Positions 23,673 to 30,925 of a DNA stretch of 64,000 nt are shown in pieces. The position numbers were made by a program, and so were the translations under genes. The notes under the pieces are model-generated. The model made no database searches and was not told the DNA's origin. It worked only from the letters and a program-made list of their open reading frames with translations. Within the stretch, counting starts at the first letter, position 1. Each line of letters begins with the position of its first letter. This DNA comes from Kappaphycus alvarezii (taxonomy: Eukaryota > Rhodophyta > Florideophyceae > Gigartinales > Solieriaceae), in contig NADL03000611.1 in NCBI GenBank assembly GCA_002205965.3, positions 1,178,001 to 1,242,000 on the forward strand. Direction: 5' to 3'.

Positions 23673-24101
23673 CGAGTATGGAAGGAAGATCATCCGAAGT
23701 ATTGGCTGACCTCTTACGGTGCAAGCCACTCCCGAGGTAATATCCACGAAAGGCGTTTGCACTAGCAACCTGCAAATTGGTATACCCCATAGTCGTTATC
23801 CGTAATGGTTGCAGAACTACCATTTTTGTAGAACTTGTCTCCTGTTTGGTTAAATAATGTGATCTTTTCCTTGTTTTTATACGCATATGTAAAAGATCTT
23901 TACTTGACACCGTTTTATTGCTGATGGATACTATTCTCAGTATTATCAACCGTGCCCGGGAAAACAAGAAAAACTAGAATAAACGAATTATATCATAGAA
24001 GGCAATCGATTGATTGAATCGTACAATCACGGTAAACCTTTCTGCTTGGAGCTACCCGGCTTTCACTTTACCTCCGATTGCACTCCATCACAGACACGAC
24101 G
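23673..24101. other. Spacer after the gypsy remnant
   Basis: A minus-strand frame (23578-23967) and a short plus-strand frame overlap here, neither recognisable. No terminal repeat matching the 19.4-19.6 kb region was found. Confidence 0.4.
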
Positions 24102-24539
24102 TTAACGGGAATTCGATTTGGTCCTCCCACGGCGGCCGGGACGCTTCGATGCCTGCCCACTTTTTAGTGAGAGCTTTCGAACTTCCAATATCGTGGTTAA
24201 CCTCGAAAGTCTGTCCACGCACTCAATAAAGTACTTCTTGGAGAGTTCAACGACAAAAGTTTTAACCGGGTCTGGGAGATGGCCCGTCCGAGTACTAACC
24301 TCGACGCACTGCCCGACACCATTGTAACCTTGTACAGAGACGATACAAACGGCGGGGTCCAAAGCCAACACAGATTTGACGGAGGGGTACATCAGAAGGT
24401 TTTTTTGGGGTACAATATCTCTAGAGGATAGGTGATTATGTGCGTCACGCAAGTCTCGTATGCGACTTTTCCGAGTTATCGTGGAGCATAGAGCCAAATT
24501 TGACTGAAAGTAGTCAAACCAACACTTCGCTTCGCCCAC
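24102..24539 (-). CDS. Hypothetical 145-aa ORF, possibly TE-derived
   Basis: A clean 145-codon frame with protein-like composition: V-L-A-L-D-P-A-V-C-I-V-S-V-Q-G-Y-N-G, then G-Q-C-V-E-V-S-T-R-T-G-H-L-P, and a basic C-terminus rich in Arg/Lys. The basic tail and TE surroundings would fit a Gag-like nucleic-acid-binding protein, but I recognise no family. The next frame upstream (24565-24975, minus) could be its continuation. Confidence 0.25.
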   Translation of the reverse strand: MGEAKCWFDYFQSNLALCSTITRKSRIRDLRDAHNHLSSRDIVPQKNLLMYPSVKSVLALDPAVCIVSVQGYNGVGQCVEVSTRTGHLPDPVKTFVVELSKKYFIECVDRLSRLTTILEVRKLSLKSGQASKRPGRRGRTKSNSR

Positions 24540-24904
24540 TTACCTAACTATCGCAATCCATTGGCTATAGAGGCGCCAATGCCCCCTTCTGTCTGATCGG
24601 TAAAAGAATTCTTGAGAGGCTGGAGAGATCAGTATTTGGTCTTATCAACAAGATGTTTCCGACAGCGGGTAAAGGAAAGAAGCTTCCGGCCAGGGTGCTC
24701 CTAGAACCATTCGTGAACCTCGAGGATCGCTTCCCATCGGTTTTCCGAACCCAGCGTGAATAGGCCCTCTTCGTTGACTTCTTGCATAAAAGAACTACTT
24801 CCACCCTCAAAGAAAGGGCATACAGTAGGATAGTATAAAATTCTCTCGTGGTCTCTTCTTCTCCCTCGTACACTGATATCAGAAAAACTGACGAATTAGA
24901 AAAA

Positions 24905-25020
24905 CTATTAAAGCGCTGGCTGAGTTGGCGTGCTGCGCTGGCTGAGTTGGCATACTGCGCTGCCCGAGTTGGCATGTTGCACTGGCCAAGTCTGTTTGCT
25001 GCACTGGCTGCGCTGGAACC
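24905..25020. repeat. Imperfect tandem repeat, about 24-bp unit
   Basis: The motif GCTGAGTTGGC followed by (A/G)T(A/G)(C/T)TGCGCTG recurs about four times with substitutions, then fades into GCTGCACTGGCTGCGCTGG. It gives an Ala/Leu-rich repeat in the plus frame. No function inferred. Confidence 0.55.
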
Positions 25021-25117
25021 GTATTCTCAAATTTATTTATGTAGGGATGCTGTGAACTGTGCAGCAGCAGTACTGCGATATCGGAGGTACTGCTTAGTGC
25101 CACAAATTTCGGGAGTT

Positions 25118-25237
25118 TGAAACAGTATGTAAGGAGATAGGAGGGAATGCCCAGGAGCACCGGTCATGGAGCTGAATAAGGATATTTTTAATGATCTAGA
25201 TATTGCAGTTGGAGACCACGGAATCCTTGAACCACTC
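25118..25237. repeat. Left end of the duplicated LTR complex (copy 1)
   Basis: Matches 45938-46054 at roughly 90 percent (shared landmarks ATGTAAGGAGATAGG, GCACCGGTCATGGA and TTTTTAATGATCTAGATATT). In the other copy this segment runs directly into sequence that here resumes at 26790, showing that 25238-26789 is an insertion. Confidence 0.75.
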
Positions 25238-25309
25238 TAATATTGTTTTTTCTGTTAAGCACTTGATGGAGTTCTGTTTTTCTTTCCCACCTCTATTTGA
25301 GGGCTTCTA

Positions 25310-25450
25310 ATTTTCTTTGTTTTCTTTGTTTTCTTTGTTTTCTTTGTTTTCTTTGTTTTCTTTGTTTTCTTTGTTTTCTTTGTTTTCTTTGTTTCTTTGT
25401 TTTCTTTGTTTTTGTTTTCTTTGTTTCTTTGTTTCTTTGTTTTGTTTTTC
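25310..25450. repeat. Minisatellite (TTTTCTTTG)n
   Basis: About ten near-perfect copies of a 9-bp unit TTTTCTTTG, then a degenerate tail. It lies downstream of the zinc-finger ORF in that ORF's sense, where it is (CAAAGAAAA)n, an A-rich 3' tract. The plus-strand frame through it (Phe/Leu/Cys repeats) is a low-complexity artefact. Confidence 0.9.
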
Positions 25451-25492
25451 TTTCTGTTTTTTTTAGTTCAATAAAATACTCTAATTAAGTCT

Positions 25493-26134
25493 CTACTCAG
25501 CGAGAAAGGATGCTCTCCTATGGTGCTTGTTACTGAGCAGGTGGGTCTCTAGGTCGATTTCCTGGGCGAAAGTAATGTCGCAATCAGTACACCGCGGGGG
25601 ATTATTGCTTTCCCTTAACCTTTGCTCTGCCCTCTGGTGCCTCCCGCCAGCCTCGTGGACGGATTTTTGTCCGGAACTGACAAATTCGATGTCGCAGATG
25701 CGACAGTGTAACTTAGGCTTTTTGCATTTCTTGTTCCTCTCCCTTCTCTCCCGATCTATTGCGACTTTGAAAGCTGAGGTGCAGAAAATGTCAATGCGGG
25801 CATGGGCCCGGGAGGAAGTAGCCACAGAAGAAGACCCGAGGGCGGCTGTACGGTGATACGGACGAGACGAAGGCTGTGCAGAACGAGGGGGTTGTCTTGA
25901 GTACCTAGAAGCTTGGGAAGGAGACCCGTCACGGATGGAGACCTGTTCGGATTCTTCGGACCCCTCTTCGGCCTCGTCGTCAATAAGGGGGTGCCTCGGG
26001 TAAGCTGTGATGGCAGAGCTCTCCCCTCCGGTAGGCGTGTTGACGAGGCCTTCCCTTTCTTCCCTCCGACGGAGTTCCTGATACCTCTGATGATCCCTCT
26101 GGGTCCGCAGTGGCATCCTTAACCCTCCAACCAT
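25493..26134 (-). CDS. Zinc-finger protein with two C2H2 fingers of the U1/JAZ spacing
   Basis: A 213-codon ATG-to-stop frame with no internal defects. The C-terminal 75 residues hold two fingers with identical spacing C-x2-C-x12-H-x5-H: C-R-I-C-D-I-E-F...H-E-A-G-G-R-H and C-T-D-C-D-I-T-F...H-L-L-S-N-K-H. This spacing is that of U1-type/JAZ fingers, which bind double-stranded RNA or RNA-protein targets. The N-terminal part is Arg/Glu-rich, then acidic (E-A-E-E-G-S-E-E-S-E), then Ser/Pro/Arg-rich and probably disordered. It is the most intact ORF in the window. It sits inside the 1.55-kb insertion, so it is either an element-encoded protein or a captured gene. Confidence 0.6.
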   Translation of the reverse strand: MVGGLRMPLRTQRDHQRYQELRRREEREGLVNTPTGGESSAITAYPRHPLIDDEAEEGSEESEQVSIRDGSPSQASRYSRQPPRSAQPSSRPYHRTAALGSSSVATSSRAHARIDIFCTSAFKVAIDRERRERNKKCKKPKLHCRICDIEFVSSGQKSVHEAGGRHQRAEQRLRESNNPPRCTDCDITFAQEIDLETHLLSNKHHRRASFLAE

Positions 26135-26178
26135 TCCCAGAAGTTCCAGGAAGGTTTTAGAGTCTAGCAGTCACTGAG

Positions 26179-26303
26179 GGTATTGCCCCTTTGAACTTCG
26201 AGCTAAGCACCGAAAGTCCAAAGAGACAAAGACGCCTGCAGTATAATGGGTATTGCCCCTTGAACATCGGTATGCACACCGTAAGTCCAAGGAGACAAGG
26301 GAC
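26179..26303. repeat. Imperfect direct duplication, about 68-bp period
   Basis: GGGTATTGCCCCTT, GAAC, CACCG and AAGTCCAA-GAGACAA recur in the same order at about 26179-26233 and 26246-26302. It lies just upstream of the zinc-finger start codon, in its leader. Confidence 0.6.
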
Positions 26304-26339
26304 ACCACTACTTAAAGGACAACAAGGAGGTGGAAAGCA

Positions 26340-26482
26340 ACGTTTGTGGGTGGTGGTTTTGGTATTGGGGCTCTGGGGTGGTTTGAGTTTGGTGTGTGGG
26401 GGTTTGGCTTTCGGTGTGGGGTTTGGCTTTTGGGTTTGGGGAGTGGGGGTTTTAGTGCGGGGGTTTTTGGTGATGGCTTGTT
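26340..26482 (+). other. G/T-rich tract with many GGG/GGGG runs
   Basis: The plus strand is nearly devoid of C and A for about 140 bp and has more than ten runs of three or more G. This strand asymmetry could support G-quadruplex formation. In the zinc-finger transcript it would be a C/A-rich leader. Confidence 0.6.
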
Positions 26483-26516
26483 GTTGTCGGTCGGGCTCAC
26501 ACCCCAGTCGACCAGC

Positions 26517-26527
26517 CTTTATATAGA
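26517..26527 (-). promoter_or_regulatory. TATA-like box upstream of the zinc-finger ORF
   Basis: The minus strand reads CTATATAAAGG about 380 bp upstream of the 26134 start codon, inside the inserted unit. It is a good match to a TATA box and is placed as expected if the insertion carries its own promoter. Confidence 0.4.
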
Positions 26528-26666
26528 AATTCGAAAATTACTAAAACGCACAAATCGCTACTAAATTCCTAGTAAAACATAAAAAGTAGCACTTAGACCC
26601 CCTATTCGCCTGTATTGAGGCGCCATTACTGTACTGTTGTGCAGTGCACGCCATTTGTGGCTCAGA

Positions 26667-26734
26667 GCCATGCTTAGTACTGTACATGGCTCTCGTATCC
26701 CAAATTTGTGGCCATGTACGGTACTATACATGGC
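26667..26734. repeat. Two tandem 24-bp imperfect palindromes (GCCATG...CATGGC)
   Basis: 26667-26690 and 26711-26734 each start GCCATG, end CATGGC and are nearly self-complementary across the middle (TACGGTACTATA in the second). The two copies are spaced 44 bp apart and followed by TCTCG in both. They lie upstream of the TATA-like box of the zinc-finger unit and could be protein-binding palindromes. Confidence 0.6.
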
Positions 26735-26811
26735 TCTCGGGACCATAATTTTTGGCCACAGGACACCAGCTACTGTGAGCCACATAACACACTCGGAGGA
26801 ATATTTGTGGA

Positions 26812-27309
26812 CTGTATTGGAGGTATGGACATTAGGAATTGTTTCGCTCTGATCTCGAGGACTATAATTGGGAGGAGGAAGTCTGGATATTTATCCTGAT
26901 AGCATCTGCTGTTAGTCTTTTTCGTTCACGCGCTTCCGTTTGATGCATTTTATGGTTCTTAGTATGTTTGCTTGAGACTCTAGGGTTATCCAAATAGTTT
27001 GTGTAAGCTGAGTAAACAGCTTCCTCTTGTGGAGGTGAAGCAAGTTGGCAGACGACTTCAAGTAAGTCCCAAATAGTTCGGAAGTTGAGGGTCACTTCAG
27101 CCCCAAGAGCCGTTTCGTTAACACTGGTCACAAATCATGGGTGGTAGATCCTGTCCGTTCTATACTCACTTGTCGCCCCTTGAACTGTCGTCCTTACCAA
27201 CCTCGTTATACTCGCTCAATTATACTGCAATAGCACTTTCGTCGGCTGCAGCACCTTGTTGTGGTAGTTTTTTCTGAGTATCTCTTCTCCCGAGGATTTA
27301 TCCCTATCA
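26812..27309 (+). repeat. LTR-like segment in inverted orientation
   Basis: Read on the minus strand from 27309 it begins TGATAGGGATAAATC and follows the R-U5 region of element 1: the CGGGAGAAGAGATACT block, the CAACTTC / GTCTGCCAACTTGCTT blocks, GAGGAAGC-GTTTACTC, and CATAAAATGCAT. The TATA position has decayed to CTTACACAAA. It is therefore a diverged gypsy LTR pointing opposite to the R-U5 segment at 28.2 kb. The 89-codon minus frame at 26862-27131 lies within it and is probably not a gene. Confidence 0.65.
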
Positions 27310-28081
27310 TACACCGCTGCTTGTTCGTCCCATATTTTAGACTTGCCTATCCGGTTTCTCTCAGACACCGTCCTACACGCATGAGAGTCATGTAGGGCTT
27401 TCATCAGGCCCAATTTGAAAGCAACATCCTTCGTAAGCTCTTTGGGAAGCAGGACGGAGGCTGGGTCTATTGCATGACTTCCGTGTAATACCGGAAACTT
27501 ACAAGCGTGAACCGTTGTCCTTAGTTGGGATCTGGAGTTGAACACAATGCGGTCGGGTTCTTTCGACGAAATTTACTTGACCTTAGTATTATCCGATCCA
27601 CCAAGAAAGGCCCTTGTCGGCGGATTGACCTTGGCCTGGGCTTCGTCCTTGGCCTCCTTTGACATCCTCGTCGTCTTGGTATCGACCTTCTTCCGCGGCA
27701 CTTCGCCTTATACGCTTCACCTCTCCAACTAATTTATCCGCACCATTGAATTCTTGTATACACCTCAAGAATGGCAGTGACGAGTATCCAAGCAATCCGT
27801 TACTCCACTTCCGTACCTCCCAGCTTCCAAATCACTGTCGCTATGACATCTAAAGCAGCAAAAATAGGGACGGCGCGAGAAAAAAGGAGAAACAAGTAGT
27901 AATCTTTAGAAAAAGAGCTCCATGTAGAAGGCACAAGCCGATAAATTAAGCCGAAAAGTGCATCAAAAGCGTACATGCCAACTACAGTAGCCAAAAAAGC
28001 GTCCAAAGCAGACAACTAGAGTAAGAAAAGCAAAAAAGCGATTGGAACGCGGGCGAGCATTCAAGCAAAAGCGAGAAGCTC
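27310..28081 (-). other. Unclassified segment with three small minus-strand frames
   Basis: Between the two opposed LTR segments are minus frames of 68 codons (27589-27795, Lys/Arg/Gly-rich) and 71 codons (27800-28015, strongly hydrophobic with two possible membrane helices), and part of a 109-codon frame (27216-27545). The same frames occur in the second copy, but the copies are nearly identical, so conservation says nothing about coding. I recognise no family. Confidence 0.3.
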
Positions 28082-28199
28082 AAGCAACCGAGCGGAAACA
28101 AGAGCCTCGTTGTTGTCTATATCCATGTTCAAGGGGCGTCAAGCAACCGAGCGGAAACAAGAGCCGTGTTATTGTCTATATCCATGTTCAAGGGGCTTG
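28082..28199. repeat. Tandem duplication, 59-bp unit
   Basis: AAGCAACCGAGCGGAAACAA begins at 28082 and again at 28141, with three or four substitutions over 59 bp. The same pair is present at 47341-47458 in the other copy. Confidence 0.85.
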
Positions 28200-28590
28200 A
28201 GGAGGGGCCGACGAGCAAGCGATAAAATGCTACTGTGGTATAGTTGAACTAAAAATGGAGCGGATCAGGACGAAAGTTGGGAAGGATACACGCAGGTATA
28301 GAAGGGGCAGGCTCTACCACTGATGTTCCGTGACCAGCGTAAGAACAATGGTTCTTGGTTTTGAAGTAGACTCTCAACTTCCTACCACTCGGGACTTGGC
28401 TTGAAGTTGTCTGCCAACTTGGTTGACCTTTACAAGAAGAAGCAGTTTACTCAGCTTATATAGACTTTTTGGCTACCCCAAGAGTCCGAAAAAAACTAGG
28501 AAAGATACCAGAAAATGCATAAAACCACTTTGTGTGGATGACATACTCTAAACAAAAGATACCTAGGAGACGAACAATAGATCTAGTCCT
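28200..28590 (-). repeat. R-U5 and TATA part of a gypsy LTR (3' LTR region of element 2)
   Basis: Homologous to the first 350 bp or so of the element 1 LTR: TGCTAC-GTGGTATAGTTGAAC, CTACCACTGAT, CTCAACTTCCTAC, GTCTGCCAACTT and GCAGTTTACTC-GCTTATATAGACTTT. The TATA box on the element strand is at 28455-28464. The TGATAGGGG terminus itself is missing, so the PBS-side end has been lost or rearranged. Confidence 0.75.
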
Positions 28591-28591
28591 C

Positions 28592-29137
28592 TCAGTTTTC
28601 ACCCTCTAGATCAGAACCAAACAACTCCTCCAAAATATACATGCTACCCAGGCAGTTTCCACAAACATCCTCGAACAGCTCATAATTCTCTACTTCCTCC
28701 TCGGTGATATCTAAACCACTAAAGATGTCCTCGTCCGGTTCCAGCGTCGGGACCACTTGGTCCATACTTTCCAGCCCCGGCCCCACCATTCCAACACTTT
28801 CCATGTCTCTCTTCCCCTCATTCCCCTCATCCTCCTCATTCTCCTCTTCGGCTTCCTCTTCATCTTCATTCTCGTAGACCAATTCCGGGGCTGCCCACTC
28901 CTCAAAAGTCTCCCCTGCTCCCTCCTCGACTTCGCACTCATGCCCCTCACCCACCTCCTCCACCCCCTCCTTCACGAACAAGCTACGCTCGAATTCGATC
29001 ACCTTTTTTTTTGTTTGTCGGCGTAGGTAGTCATCACGGTCAGTAGGTCCGAAAGAGAGTAGGGGAATGGCGTTTCGGGGGGAGGGTGGCGGGTGGCGGG
29101 TTTTTGAAATGACTCTGGAGGGGCATTGGTTGTCCAT
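28592..29137 (-). CDS. Acidic ORF embedded in the U3 region of a gypsy LTR (copy 1)
   Basis: A 181-codon protein from the Met conserved with the copy at 44.8-45.4 kb (the open frame extends upstream to 29374, into LINE sequence). Parts: a polar Pro-rich start; F-G-P-T-D-R-D-D-Y-L-R-R-Q-T-K-K-K-V-I-E (about residues 27-46); W-A-A-P-E-L-V-Y-E; a long Asp/Glu tract; and a C-terminal block C-G-N-C-L-G-S-M-Y-I-L-E-E-L. It is in element sense, ends about 130 bp before the LTR TATA box, and lies between the polypurine end and the TATA box, so in U3. As part of the 3' LTR it would be carried on genomic RNA. No known family; an acidic partner- or chromatin-binding role is only a guess. Element 1 lacks it. 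Confidence 0.6.
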   Translation of the reverse strand: MDNQCPSRVISKTRHPPPSPRNAIPLLSFGPTDRDDYLRRQTKKKVIEFERSLFVKEGVEEVGEGHECEVEEGAGETFEEWAAPELVYENEDEEEAEEENEEDEGNEGKRDMESVGMVGPGLESMDQVVPTLEPDEDIFSGLDITEEEVENYELFEDVCGNCLGSMYILEELFGSDLEGEN

Positions 29138-29282
29138 TCTGGTGGGCATCAGGGAGTGGCAGGCAATTGAGTGTGTTTTGATTGGGTAGGGGAGAGGGGT
29201 GGTGAGTAAAGTAATCGGGGAGGTTTGAATCTTGGAATAATGGGACTCAAATAGGCTCCTGAAGGCGCATTCTATAGATTTG

Positions 29283-29289
29283 GAATAGG
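29283..29289. repeat. LINE target-site duplication, left copy (GAATAGG)
   Basis: GAATAGG recurs at 33775-33781. The uninterrupted copy has GAAATAGG at the same point (about 48548-48555), followed by sequence like that after 33781. Confidence 0.75.
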
Positions 29290-29490
29290 CCAAGTAATCC
29301 TTCGAGCTCCCTCTTCGCCCTCGTTTCCCTACCACCCCGCTCCCGCACGCGCTCGCCAGCCGCTGAGGAGCCACCTCGCCCCATTCCGGCAGCTCTCGTC
29401 TGCCCAGCAGACCGACACCTTCTCTCCCCCCCGCACCACTCCCCGTTCCTCTTCCCTTTCTTTTCAGGGGTTTCTTGATTCCAAGTTTTT

Positions 29491-30925
29491 TTGCTTTTCG
29501 CTGTTGATGTTTTTTTCACCGAGCTCACGCCGGTGGCCAATCATCCTCTGCATATCTCGATCCCACAACCAGGCCTATCCAATCGGGGCCCTCTCGGCCA
29601 CACATCTCTACTCTCACCCCTACCTTCGTGCCTTCCGCAACTCTCCCCTTCTCCATCCCACCATGCCTTCCGCAAAAGCCGCTGCGTCCGTGATGCTGCC
29701 CTCATATCTCTCACCCACGCCTCCCTCGAATTCCCCGTCCAGTCCTCCTCCCTTATGGATGCTAGCGTCAACCTAAGCGACTCCGCCTCAGTTCAACGGT
29801 TCTGCTCAAAACTCGACGACTCCCGCGCAGCTCAAGCCCTCATCCCTTTCTTCCGCAACAAACCGCGTTTTCAGTCCGTTATCGCCATACTCGCTTCCCT
29901 CGCTGGGTTTCCGTCAGCCGACACATCCGCCCCCCCGCCTGAGACTCCAGTCCCTGCCCCAGCTGTTGGTCAGCCTGCCGGCCCGCCGTCCGACAATAAC
30001 GCCACCGCTGTACAAGCCACACCGACGCATACCGCATCCCCCTATCTACAGGCTTGCAAACGAAACTCTTCGACTGAGCCAGTTACCCGCATCCCAGTCT
30101 TGGGCCGCCGCGGTGTGGCTGAACAACAGAATCCTTCTGGCCTGCGCATTTCAGACAAATTTGCCGGTTCAGTTCGACCGGCCACGCGAGGCCTTTTTGG
30201 CGGCAACGACAAGAAGCTCGTCTGTATTACCTCTCCAGCAGACTTCGCGATACATGAAACTTCTTAGTTCCGTCGTGCCCTCGCCAGTGGCGGGTTTCTG
30301 GGCTCCTGTTATGTCATTCCGACAGCGGATCCCCACATATTTTTCGTTGCAGCCGCCGAACGGGACCTACGATTCATTCAACCAGCATGTAGTGCGTTTA
30401 AAACGCTTGCCGCCCAGTCTGACAACTTCGCTGCACCGGCATTGGATTTCCCAGGCATTCTCACTTTTGGTACCACCCAACTGTCCAGTGCGGAGATGGT
30501 GTCCGTCCTCCCTGGGTTGCACAGCGAAATTGCGAGACTGGGGTCCGACACCTGCTCGCGGATACCTGCTCCGAGATTCGCCGCCGCTCTGCGCGACGCC
30601 GAGCGCACTGTTTACTTCCGACACTGGCGTCCACGTGGACCCATTGCCCACACCCCTCCGCTCAACACCTACCAAGCACCCGCGCCCGACAAATCCGCAG
30701 CCTGATTCTGATGGCTGGACAACGATTGGCCATCGCACCCTTCCCCCTCCACTGGCACTGCCCCTACCCCCGACTCGCCAGCAATCGCCGCCCACCCTGT
30801 GCCTACTCCGAACAGCAATCAGTTTTCTTCACTTGTCCTTGAACACATCCCCTGTTCCGATTCCGAAAGGACACCACTTTCCTCATGAGTCAACCTACGG
30901 ATTATCAACAGTGCCCTCTCCCTAA
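29491..30925 (+). pseudogene. LINE upstream ORF region (frameshifted)
   Basis: Two overlapping plus frames (29491-30267 and 29966-30925) with Pro/Ala/Ser-rich composition, typical of the disordered N-terminal part or ORF1 of fungal and algal LINEs. A third frame (30442-30705) continues protein-like sequence (L-R-D-A-E-R-T-V-Y-F-R-H-W). Frames change near 30040-30290 and 30440. No zinc finger or endonuclease motif could be assigned. Confidence 0.5.

Larger units (their letters stand above)
25238..26789 (-). mobile_element. 1552-bp insertion carrying a zinc-finger ORF, flanked by CACTC duplication
   Basis: CACTC at 25233-25237 and at 26790-26794 brackets a unit that is absent at the equivalent point of the second copy (46050-46054). 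On the minus strand it starts TGTTATGTGG and ends CAATATTA; on the plus strand it starts TAATATTG and ends CATAACA, one base from canonical TG...CA. A 5-bp duplication and these ends suit a solo LTR or a small LTR-type element. A minus-strand TATA-like box (about 26517-26527) precedes a C-rich leader and a two-finger ORF. It could also be a retrocopied gene. No reverse transcriptase lies inside. Confidence 0.65.
26811..29210. repeat. 2.4-kb block nearly identical to 46070-48472 (copy 1)
   Basis: Line-by-line comparison shows essentially the same sequence at an offset of 19259-19262. I saw one extra A near 47487, an A/T difference at 28565/47825, and small indels near 29090-29180. The sequence on both sides is also duplicated but clearly more diverged. 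Contents: an antisense LTR-like segment, an unclassified part with small minus-strand frames, a 59-bp duplication, a sense R-U5/TATA segment, and the acidic U3 ORF. Confidence 0.9.

Noticed and set aside
25297-25488. 63-codon plus frame of repeated Phe/Leu/Cys
   Set aside because: It only reads the (TTTTCTTTG)n minisatellite and has no independent coding evidence.
26862-27131. 89-codon minus frame, identical in two copies (also 46121-46390)
   Set aside because: It lies in an LTR-like segment, and the two copies are a recent duplication, so their identity is not evidence of selection.
27800-28015. 71-codon hydrophobic frame as a membrane protein
   Set aside because: Short, without homologues that I know, and conserved only in a near-identical duplicate; kept only as part of an unclassified segment.
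28757-29026. 89-codon plus frame rich in Leu/Ile/Phe opposite the acidic ORF
   Set aside because: It is the antisense shadow of the Glu/Asp tract. The minus frame is the one conserved in the diverged relative.
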